The notes under the pieces were generated by a model. It saw nothing but the letters and a program-made list of their open reading frames with translations, was not told the DNA's origin and did no database searches. Of a stretch of 64,000 nucleotides of DNA, positions 50,001-62,000 are shown in pieces. How positions within the stretch are numbered: position 1 is the first letter of the stretch; every line of letters starts with the position of its first letter. The translations under genes and the position numbers were made by a program. Source of the stretch: Bemisia tabaci (lineage: Eukaryota; Arthropoda; Insecta; Hemiptera; Aleyrodidae); assembly GCF_918797505.1 (NCBI RefSeq), contig NC_092795.1:26771131-26835130 (forward strand). Reading direction: 5' to 3'.

Positions 50001-53000
50001 GAATTCAACATATCTGTTGTTTTATTAAAATATTCACTGATTTTGAAGCCAGATTTTAGCAGCGCAACATGGAGGATTTTTTCGGAACTTCAGCAAAGGA
50101 TTCATTTTACAAGTACCTACTACAGCGTGGCTCCGGCGCCAAATTTTAAAAAAGGAGCCAAAATCAGTAATATTTTCCTCCTCACATAATTTTAAACATT
50201 GATTGGGAACCTGTTATTGAAATAAGAGTAATAAGACAAACAAATTTTACGTTGTACTCCCGAATAAGCCTGATACTCTTGTAAAATTGGTCTCAAATGT
50301 TCCTATCACTTAAGCTATAAATATGTGAAACAGATAAATATATGAAATAAGTGGATTAAATTGGTAAACTGTTAAATAGAAGGTAATCATACAGCTAGTG
50401 ATACAGGTCCGATATAAGGTCAGTCAGTCTTACATACAGCCAGACTTGTACCTTAGGTAGTGAAAATAGTGAAAAACTCTAGGTTAGGTAGGAAAATCTC
50501 AGAGCATTACATTTAGCAGGAAACAGCAGCCGTTTAAGTGAGGATGTATCCGAACTTGCTGTATTTAACATTTCGTAGTAATGCTATGATTTTATGGGGA
50601 AAACAAAAAGTAGTGTAAAACATCCTATCAGAAAGTATACCACAAAATGAAACTTTGATGTTCATAAACAATCTAAGAAAATGGTTGTAACATTAATGCA
50701 GGTACAATAGGGTGTGTCTCATTTTTGGGTTTTTCGAAGTAGGTCAGATTTATTGTCCCACTCTAAAGGAAAAACGCAAAGGAAACTGTCTGGGATTTGC
50801 AGAATACTGAAAGGCGGTTTACTATTCGTTGCAAAAAGATCAGGTAGGCTGGGACATTACTTAGAATAGATTGGTAGGCAATGGAATAGGAGGGTCAGGA
50901 AGACCATGATTTTTCGTCAAATTGAGAATGCAAGTTTCTCTTCCCTCTGTGAAAAGTCGCATATCAAATAGAGATAAAGGAATTAGAGCGACTTTTCACA
51001 GAGGAAAGAGAAACCTGCATCCTCAATTTGACGAAAAATCATGGTCTTCCTGACCCTCCTATTCGATTGCCTACCAATTTATTCAAAGTAATGTCCCAGC
51101 CTACCCGATCTTTTTGCCACCAATAGCAAACCGCTTTTCAGTATTCTACAAATTCCAGACAGTTTCCTTTGCGTTTCACCTTTAGGGTGGGACAATAAAC
51201 CTGACCACTTGAAGGCAAAGGGAAATTGTAAAAAGTTTGCGTGAGGTCAACGATTCCGCCGGAAGGGCAGTTCGACACATGCAAACATGAAGTCGATCGA
51301 TAACTAAAAAAGCGGATGAATATCAAGATTTGCCATTAACTTCTCAAAATGTCAAAAAGAAAAAAACTTGAAAAAGAAAATCAAAAGCCTGTAAATTCTT
51401 GAAGTGTTTGTGATACTTTCATGTCTGAATAAACCCAAATATTTTGGCTAACAATAAATGTGTTTAACCTCCATATTATATCCTTCATTAACCTGGTGTA
51501 CATAATGGCTTTTGATGTGCCTCACTTTTTTTATAGGTCGTTTTACTTATTCAAGGAAAAAAAAGTCCACGATGGGTTTCCGCAGATCGACGGCGACGCG
51601 ACGTCGCGTCGCGTCGCGTCGTGACGTCAGGTAAATAAGGTAAGTGCGCTGCATGCGAGCGCGCGGCGTAGCAAATATGCTAAAGAGGCTATTTATGCCT
51701 TTAAAATGCACGATACGGCAAAACGGACGAAATGAATTGTAAAGAAAAAGAGATAAAGGCCGATTATTATTATTAATAGATGGATATAATAATATACATA
51801 AAAATATAAAAATGTAAAATAAAATCATTCAGTTGATAGAATTGGATTAGACTAAGAATAATTTAATAAAAAAGATAAAAGTACAGTAAAATAAAACCTA
51901 AGACTTGATTAATCTCTATGATGTTCTAAGCTTTCTGTGAATAACGCCTTAATGGGTGGCCTAGCTTCTGTCGATGATGCTGGGTTTCGAGCCTGTAAGG
52001 AAGAGCATACGCAATGAAGGTATTACTAAAAGCAGCATAAAACCGAACAGGATGTCTCGCATTTCACTGCAATGAATGAGACGTTGAACTTCTTCCTTCT
52101 AATATTTTCTTACTTTGCCTTTGGCTAATCTATACAAATCAAGTGTTATTGAAAAATTACCAGGGAATTTGAAATGGTCTCTCTCATAAACATCTCTTAT
52201 AAATTGTTTTTACTAGAATCTTGTTTTCTTATTTCCCACTTCATAACAGCAAAAATGTCCACCCCAACTCGTGAGGTCGTTTGAAAATCCAACTGAATGT
52301 TTTTTATGTGAGAAATATTGAAGAAGAGGAGCCCACTCTACATCTGCCCTCCTATCATATTTTCTGCGTCTGGTCTCAATCTTTAAAATAACCGCTATCT
52401 AATAATTAGCATATTTACATAGAGCTCCTCTCTTTGTGAACAATTGATTGAGCAATTCAAATCTTCCTCCTCTTCTCTTCTTATGAATGAAATTATTGAA
52501 CTGCGGCAGCGACCCTCAAATCTCCGGCCACCACGCTTCCCACACCAGAGGTTAAGAGTGAAAAGTAATAAAGAAAAAGCTGCGCAGCTGCCGAATACGG
52601 GTATCCCAACGAAATGCACAACTAATTCTCCCGCCGTCGAGCAACATTCGGCGACACTGCGCGCTCGAGTAAAATGCGTATCATATCCACGGTAACGCCA
52701 ATTTGGCCTTCTGTGTCCGAAATCCGCGCGACCTACAAAGAAACTGGGTCGGTCCCAGTACTCTCGGGGGGATTCCTGCAGCGTCCCCGTTGCGGACCCC
52801 TGAAAACGCTCGCACCGCCCAACGCGGGACGGAAGAAAGGACCTCCAGTCAAAACGAGGCCCAGATCGGCCCGGCGGGAAGGGAGCCAGGGCGATTTTTC
52901 CGAAAACAGAAAAAGGCCCCCGCGCCCCGGATGGCGGGATGCCCAAACCCGACGTAAACGGACATATACGACGCGGGGCCGACCTGCAGACGGAGTCGGG

Positions 53001-56000
53001 AGCCCGGGGGAACGAACGGGAAGGTACGAAGTCCGCATGGCAAGGGAGGGGTCGAACAAACGGAATTTCGGGGAGCAGCGCCCCACCGGGGGGCATATTC
53101 CCAAACCCCGCGTGAAATATGAAATCCAGTTTAGACCCCAACCGCAGCCCCTTGTGCGGGTCTGAGACTCCTCCGCACCGGCTCGGCTCAGCTAGTCACT
53201 CGTCTTCGTCCAACCCTTATGCCCTTCCTCTGATTTCTTCTCAACAATTTTGGCCACGAATTAAGCGATCTAATATTTATTCATTCAGTTGAGTCTTTTG
53301 AGCAAGCCAAGGCTCCAATTTTGTCCAATGCTTAGATTTTTTATGCAGTAAAAATATATTTAAAAGCAGAATTTGAGGGCTTTTTTGGTAAAAAGGCGAA
53401 TGGAGCATGTTATGCTGCTACGATTGTGGAGTTTTTATAGCCTTTGCTGCAAATGAAATAGATAGTTTACAGGAATTTCAGGAATGCAGATTGTTCTAGG
53501 CCTCTGCAATTTTCGGCAACCTCGGTTATTGCATAACGGTCATCACGACATGCTCATCAAAATCATGTTACATATTTTAATTATTTTTTTTATGTTTGCT
53601 GAGTTCGTATTATTCCACAAGAGTTGAGAATTTGAGAGCCCTTGAGCAAAAGAAAGAGAAACACAACCTCCACAATTTGAATAGGCGGATGAGGAAAATT
53701 TGCACACCTGCATGAATAAAGAAAGGTAGAATAAGACATGCTAAGGAGCCATGCTAAGATAATGGAGTAATGTGAAACTAACTACAAAACAATAAAAGTA
53801 GTTGCTGCATGTAGGCAGGTTGGATTAAGTCAATTTCAATTTCTGTAACTGTTGTTAGAGAAATCTCCACCTTTCTAAAATGCTATGCGTATGTTGAACT
53901 AATGCGGCAATCTTTAAAAACATTAATTTATGCATGTGCTGAAGGAATGGTAAAAGTCCCAGCAATGTGAATGTAGCCCATGATTTCGGCGAATGATAAA
54001 GACAAGCGCAGACCATCATTAAGTGGATTAAAGATTCACGTAATAGATCCATTACATTAAACTGCCAAATTGAACTTTTCATTATGATAACCAACGCCAA
54101 TGAGAACAGAACAAAGTTGAGCTGCAGAGAATCAAAACCTACCGGTGAATCGAATTCTCTGGGAAAAAACACATTTGCTTACCGGACACACACATTCAAT
54201 CAGTTAACCACAAAACAAACAAACCTTTGAAAAATAAACATTATATTTTCAAACCTAATTGGATACCATGCTGATAGCAAGGAAGGATTGCCGGTAACTC
54301 ATTACGCGACTTTTTTGCGGCTGGTAAAATTACTCTATGGTATTCAAAACAGGACGATGATTCAGTGTGACTGAAATTAATGACCATAATCTTTTACTGA
54401 AGAAGAAGATACCTATACTCTGACAACTTATAGAACAGAACAACTAACTTGGAACATCCCGGAATCGTATTTAATTTTGACCTTGTAGAGTTTACGGAGT
54501 GAATATCTCGTTAGAACTAGTAACTGCTGTAAATGTTGCTTTGAAATGCACATCTCACACATGAGTACTTTTCAGCAATGGGAAAATTTGACTCATATGA
54601 CTTGCTCGGTCTTCTGATACTGTATGTGTCAAAATTGATAATATTCTCTACATTTACCAAAACACTTAAAGATCAAACAGAAATCCTTAAAAATTTCACA
54701 ACGATACACATTACAACAGTCTGGAGCCAAAACTCACCTGAAAAACTGAATAAGAAGCCAAAGATGATGATGATGTATTGGTGGATGGAGAACGAAAGCT
54801 GAAAGAATGTGTTTGAGCAGGTTTTGTAGGTGGCGCAAACTTATACCCTCTTTGAGATCTTGTTAACGGGACTGAAGGGATCTAAAAACGTACACAAAAT
54901 TGTGGAAATAAAACGGGCACTAAATTTTTAGGTATCCTAATACTATGGTACAATCCAAAAACCTAAGTAGGAGATAATAGAAAACATGAAGGTAGAGAAA
55001 ACAATTTGATGAATTGGATTGGATTTGGATTGTTTCTTTGAAATCTAAGAACATTTTCAGAGATACTCAATTTTCAAAATTATAAAAAATATACTTAAAA
55101 CGGAGAAACCAAAATCGTTGAAAAACTTGAGGCCAAAACCAGAACAATTCACTAAAGTAGGTGTAAAATGCAGCATTCATAGGCTAATTGGCAAAGCCCT
55201 TAGCTTGAAAATTAGAACTTATTCAGGTTGTTAGATTAGAAATTCAATGCGGACGCTACGATGAAACGAGTGACCACGTGGTTTCGGGATATCCCCAACT
55301 AGCAAAGAAGACACTACCAGGGACGAAAAAGTGTGTGCACACGTTGGGGTGGAGCGTTTTTGGGCTCTTTTCTTTCTTTTGTAAATGCACAAAGCACGAA
55401 AGTGGCGAAAGGGTCTGAAAAGAACGCCTGAATTTTCCTGAATGTTTTCGTCAACATTTAAATTGCCCGGATCGACGTTGAAGTCAAAATTTGCGGAAAT
55501 TCAGGTTTTTTGACGATAACATGGTGACAATGGCAAATGCGACGAAAAGGCCAAGGCAATGCGACCAAAGTTGTTGGAAATTTATATGACTTTCTTATGG
55601 TTTTTTCTCTCAGGGCAACCATTTTAGTGTGAATCTCGAAAAACCCTTATTTTTCCGGAATTTTGGTATGAATTCTTGTTCAGCTGAGGAGAAGTACAGA
55701 AAAAAGAGAGTTAACTAGGGACGAATTGCGTAACAGACTTTTCCTACAAGAATATCATCATCAGGTTGGTCTGAATAACACAACAAAACAAAAAAAATTT
55801 TCATTTCGGTGGTAAACAAATATATGTAGAGTCAAAAAAAGTTCCCAATCACATGGGGTGCACCGAATCCAGGATGATGGCCAACTTCAAACGGCAGAGG
55901 GGTGTATTTGTCGAATACTTATTAGTGTGATAAGTCAAGTGAAGTATCAGTTCATAATAGAATATTGACGGTGAAACTTCCAAACCAAGTGTCTCATCTG

Positions 56001-59000
56001 TAATATTTGAAAATTCTGGCTCTTATTTTATTTTCTTAAAGGAGAACAAATCAATATCATTTTTTTGAAGTTTTAGCAGAATTGGCTTCGCACATATACA
56101 GGCAAAATCACAGAAGAATTTAAGAGTCGATGTTGAGTAGTTCTCCATTCAAAAAATAAAGTATGACAGGAAACTCTGCAACGTCGCCAACGAAGATACA
56201 TGCTTTAGTTGCTTCACTGTAATTTTGATGGTAGATTTTTGGAAGGGTAACTTTTAAAGTTTGATTGCAACCCTTTTTAAATTGAAATTAAGGTATCGAT
56301 TTTTGTATAATTGTGTTCAAGCAATTTGATGAGAGGTTCAATATTTATTTGTCTTTAATTAGACCATATATGTGACCCAATGAATGATGCCTGGTCAGGG
56401 AGGACGTGAAAAACTGACAATCCAGGCCGAATCTGAAGGTTACAAGGGTTTAAAATGGCGGGACGATTTTAATGATGATTTTCGTTTTCAAAAGAAAACG
56501 ATTAGAGCTAACCAAGTGTTTATTGGCATGTAAATAGAGACTGAAAAAATCTTGACCTAGTTGAGAATCTTTTGACATTTACCGTCTATACACCCCCGGA
56601 CAATTTAGATCTTTTCCCAGAATATCCTGTCAAACCAAAATTAAGAGGTGAAAAGCCATCGAAATAAAAGAATCCCGACTGACAATACGAATCGTGTTTA
56701 CCGAAACACCCGACAAATTAGGTTCCCCGACCAATAACAATACAGAGCTCTTTAGGCTGTAGCATTAAAACGCACCGACAAATATAAGAAATACCGCCAG
56801 ATTGGTCTAAAATCTATGGCAGGAATGACAAAATACTGAAACAATAACTGAGAAACACACCCGATCAGTGAGCAGGCATATTGTGTCGCGAGAACGGAAA
56901 GGGTCTGATTTTCGAGGACGTATCATTGAGGAGAAGTCAGGTAGCGGGCAGCGCGAAGCAACGTATCATCGAAACCCTCGCGTTTGCTTTATGATGCGCC
57001 CGTTTGCCGAATTCAGAAAAGGTCTATCTTATGTTACGCCTATTTGTTTTTCCTTAATAATTCAGTTAATATTGAGAGTTGAGCTTTCAAATAAGGCTCA
57101 ATGGAAGAAGGAGCTTGAGGTGCAGAAGGATCCATTCATAACTCAACGAGCGAACATGCAAAAACCCTTGAAAATTGTGAAATTTTTAATGTTTTTTCAC
57201 AACATACACTTCATTCACATCTTCTCTAATTTTAACTGCTCTCCACTTTGAAGCCTCTTCCTTTCGGGGCTTATTCAAAAAGTAGAAGCCTTTCCACATT
57301 TTAGGAACCTTTTCAATACCCCTTCTCCCTCCACTTTGCATTTTTTTTCACCCAGACACTGAGTCAAAACTCTCAATTTTTGCACAAAATTTTAAATAAG
57401 AAAAAGAGAACAAGGTTTTTCTGAGCTCTATCTGTTAATGACAAGAAGTCTAATAGAATCCATTGATCCAAGAGAAATTCAGAAAAATAAAAAAATGTCC
57501 ATGATTATTAGAATAGAATACCTCATTTAGAAAGACTTTTACTACAACTTACCTTGGTGGTGCTGGGTGTGTTCTGCATTCTCCGTATTTTCACACGGTT
57601 TGGAGTCTTGGAAGGGGTTGCTTCATTCCTTGGTCGTTTTGAAATATTGCTTTGTGAGGTGGCAGGGGTATTTACCTTCCTCTTCCTATCAACTAATGGA
57701 CTTGGAGCTATTGTTGAATTGGCCACTTTCTTTAACAGGAAATAAAAACAGAGAAAAAGGGGTAACATTTCTGACCTTATACACATACAATTTCATATTC
57801 ATCGAAAAATAAAGGAATAAATAACCATGCAAATTTGAGAAGTAGGGAGTTTGGTGAAGTAAAATATGTTACAAAATGTTTCAATACCAAAAATATGATG
57901 AAACTTACTCTGAGCAGCTGAACCTATGCGTAACTGGCATATTATTACTAATAAAAATTGAGGTGATGATAAGGGGTTGTTCATTAAATACGTTATGCTG
58001 CTTTTATGATGTTAGTCCCAATCTTTCAACATGTTAAAACAAACTTGCAAAACGATTTCTTCAACCTCGGACACAGACTTCTCAGTCATGCAATCATGAT
58101 TGCGTAGAAAATAAGGAAGGTTGCAAAAGATTTATTTTTGGGGGGTGAGAGAGGGGCCATTCAGTACACCATTATATTAAACTATGGCAAGTGTGCTGCT
58201 TCTTTGACTGCCTAGTTCTTTGGGAAAAGAACTGTGAAACACATTATATTCAGTGGTGGAAGTCTTTGGGCATGTTTAGGCCCCTGTTTCGGAGCTGATA
58301 AATGTGAGTATCGGCAAAACCGGACCATTTCTGTAAAAAATGCATTGTCAACTACCAGATATCCCAAAATTTTCGGATTTTGTGGAGGGACTGCTTCGAC
58401 CGACACGACAACCCCATTTTAGAATAGAAAAACCGGGAAAAATGTAATTTACAAAAAAAAGGACAAAATTAACGATACTGGACAGAGAGGGGGTTGGGGA
58501 CTGCTTATAAATCAAGTCATGCACTAAGAGAGGTAAACAAGTAAACTCCTCTCAGAAGGGGGGGGGGGGGGGAGGCCTTCTGGTACTGCATGGTGTCAAG
58601 CAAAAACCTATGAAATGCGCCAGCTCTCTGTGAATATCTCCATAGATTTGGTTCAGTTATAACATCAAAGGATAAATTCATTCTTTTTGCAAAAATGGGG
58701 CGGTTATTGAGCAAAACGTTGCGTAATATTATCAGGGGCCGGGAAAGGGGGAGGGGGTTGTCTAGATCTGTTATGATGGATGCTTACAGAGGTAGAGGGA
58801 GGGATCCGACATTCGGGATTAGAAAGCACTTTATGAGCGGTGAGACTATCATACTTCGTCATGCTGACTGAGGTGGAACATTGACAACAAAAACATGTAC
58901 TTTTCCTACTTACGTACAACCAAAAAATTGTAGTTTAATCCGCTAATAGGTGGATTTCAGCTAATGGGAGAAAATAGTTCAGGAAAAAAGTTAAAAAAAG

Positions 59001-62000
59001 ATTTGGCCAAATCAGGCTAATGACTACTTTAAGTGCTACTTTAAGTACCTTTAAGTGCCTCGGACTTTGTGTTAGGGATGGAGGAGAGGGCTAAAACTAT
59101 ATACACGTTAGTTTCGAAGACATATTCTCAAAAATTCACTGAGGAGCGAGATATTAACTTGGAGAGCACATTATTTTTTGAAAAGGTTGGTAATTGAGTC
59201 TACGTTTCGAATAAGCTATAGTTTTGAATGTCAGAGGAAGATAAATGTGAGTGAATTTGAAAGACCCGGCTGAAGTCGAACAATTAATATATCATTATTT
59301 TTAATTACTACACCAAATCAACGCTAAAAGAACGATCTACAACTTTTACTGAGGGGTATTGTTTGATCCGAGCGTTCATATGCATGTAAGTATGGAAAAT
59401 GCCTACCTATAAAATACTCTCAACTTTGAATTTCTTTCAAATTTACTCACACAAAACTTCCTTTGACATTCAAAACTGTAGCTTTTTCAAAACGTAGACT
59501 CAATTACTGACATTTTCGAAACAAATTAGCTCTCCAAGTTTAATCCTTGCTCTGCAGTGAATTTTTGAAATATGCCTAATTTTCAACTTTATCGGACCAC
59601 TGTACGGAGTCCCTTGAGGGAATTTATGGGGACTTTTGGCTAAAAACACTTTTTCATATGTAGAATCAACAGGGTCTAAATCCAGCTGTATGATAATTTC
59701 TGACTGCAAACGGGCCCTATTTGCCTCCGTTTACTGGACTATGCGGGTTTGCATGGGTTTTGGGTTTTTTTTCGGGTTAAAGTGGGTCCTTTTGGGCTGG
59801 GGAAAGTAGGGCCAATCATGGCTGCCTCCTGCTGGAATGTTGCATATTTCAAGAACTACCTATAATTCTGCAATCTGGCAACATTAGCACCATCTCAAAC
59901 TGAATCTTATCCTTTTAAATACCTACTCGGGCTATTTTTTGAGCTTCTTTGCAGGCACTATTTTCCTTCCATTGATCTTCCATTAATTCCAAGAATGAGA
60001 CACCATCAAAGAGAAAGGGTGATCCGTTCGCTGTCTCATACTCACATAATAGTTTTTTAAGCTCTTTCTCTATCTTCGGGAGATCCTGAAAGCAGAAACA
60101 CGAAAGTGAAAACTTATTCATTTGGTTGCTGAACGACCCTAATGCTGACTTCAGTTTAAGACCAAAGAATTTGCAAAAGAGTGAGCAAGAAAAAAAATAT
60201 AAAAACAAAAGATAAGATGTTCCAAGTGTAAAAAATAAAGGACAAAAAATTTGACCATCAGTTTCCCCGTCTGTCAGTCATCAAACCTTTAAGTTCAGAT
60301 TTTAACCATAACTTCAGTTCAAGTTTGTACGAGGGGTATCACAAAAGTAAGGTCTCAATAAATTTTTCAAGTAAATGAAAGCATATAATTTTAAAAAGTA
60401 TGACATAGCTAAAAAGCTAAAATCTTAAGCTATTTTTCTACAAAATCACCGCTTCAATCGATGAACTTTCAGAGTTGCGGCAGCAGTTTTCCTGGCCCTT
60501 GTCGTAGTGCTCAACCGTCACCTCTCAGAAGAATTGCGCCACCTTTCTTTCACGTTGTCGAAGTGTTGTCCACCCAAGTGTTTCTTCAATGCTATGCTTG
60601 AGAGGAAGTCAATGGGGACTAAATCTGGGCTATAGGGGAGATAATCCAGGATACTCTATTTTCCAAGGAATTCAAGGGAAGACTGCACTTGTCGCTGTTC
60701 CTGGTCCTCCATCAGCATTCGTGGGACCCCCTGAGCACACACTTTGTGGTAATGAAGTTCATCCGTCAAAATTCGAAGAATAGTAGCTGGAGAAACTCTA
60801 GCAACCAAAACAGGAAGCTTCACGATCATCACACTTCGATATCTAAGCATTGCTGCTTCAATCCTGGCAATTGCCTTGTCAGAAGTCGATGGCCGGCCGC
60901 TCCTTTCTTCGTCGTGAATGTCGGTGCAATCTGCTGCAAATTCTCGACACTGTTTGCGAAAGTTTTTTTAGTCCACGACCTCGTCTCTGTACACCCAAAC
61001 TAACTGACAATCCCAAAAAACAAAAAATAAATTTTTGTACAAAATTTCGGCCCAATCCAAAAAACACTCACTGGGTACCTATTAAAAATAATAATAATAA
61101 TAAAAAAAAATAAATAAAATGAGACATCCAAAACATATGATGGCACGACCGTTTGGATTCATCATATAAAAGTAAGTGATATCAAAACGGCCCAACTTCC
61201 CTGAAATATGCCCATCTTAGAGCAAACTTCCGTGAAACCTCCCAACTCCCAACGGACTGATACGATGATGGATGGAAATAAGGTAACTAAGAGAAAGCGA
61301 TAGATAGGTTACGTTCTGATTATTGTCTGGTCTGGATTCTGGAGAGGAAAATTATGGTATCAGCAGATCATTGATACACACACCCTCATACACACACGCG
61401 CGCGCGCAGGTCCGACGCGATGGTCGGAATACGCGCCGGTAGTTCCTCGCCAAGTCGGGCCATTCTCCACAATCGAACGCAATGGTCAGTTGATCCCACG
61501 ACTCGAGACCGAGACCGCCCGCGCCCCACACACAAAAAAAAACGAAAAATCAGAAAAAATCCCTGAGTTTTCCCGGATGCTTTTTTACCCCTGACTTTTC
61601 CCGGTCGCTAACAACCCTGACACTTATAGATATTCCTGCCAAGTTTCACGTGTCTAGCTGCAAAACAGTCGCGCAAATCCAAGAAACCGCGGAGATGCAA
61701 GACTGGGCTGTTTATTTTCAAAATGGCGGCCATTAGCCTGGGTAAAAATCGCAGACTGAACTTGGGTCTCGATAGATTTTTGTTCTCAACATACTTATGC
61801 ATATTCCTGCCAAATTTCGTACACCTCATTGCGACACAGCCGCGAAAATCTGAGAAACCGCGAAGAAACGGCGCTAAACCGCTAATTTTCAAAATGGCGG
61901 CGAATAGCAAGGGTAAAATGGCCAAATGGAATTGATGCTCATTTTTCCACGTTCTAGTTACACTCGAGTATATTTCTGCCAAATTTCATGTTAATAGGTA

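Larger units (their letters stand above)
47286..54737 (-). other. Large last intron of PRC1 (7.5 kb)
   Basis: It contains a dispersed repeat copy (about 48,591-48,775), an inverted repeat at 49,290-49,431, a 219-bp-arm hairpin at 50,742-51,206, CpG-rich tandem GCGTC units at about 51,592-51,620, and a GC-rich island at 52,500-53,180. At 47,640-47,700 a patch of CCGGATACGGATATCG and inverted CCGG-rich motifs looks like a transposon remnant. I found no further PRC1 exon here. Confidence 0.6.

Noticed and set aside
52395..53141. 248-codon minus-strand frame as a protein-coding gene
   Set aside because: Composition alone explains the lack of stops (the opposite strand is open too), and no domain, splice partner or homologue is recognisable. 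It is kept as an unexplained island.
56868..57251. 127-codon plus-strand frame in a PRC1 intron
   Set aside because: It has no domain, and no splice-paired neighbouring exon on the plus strand.
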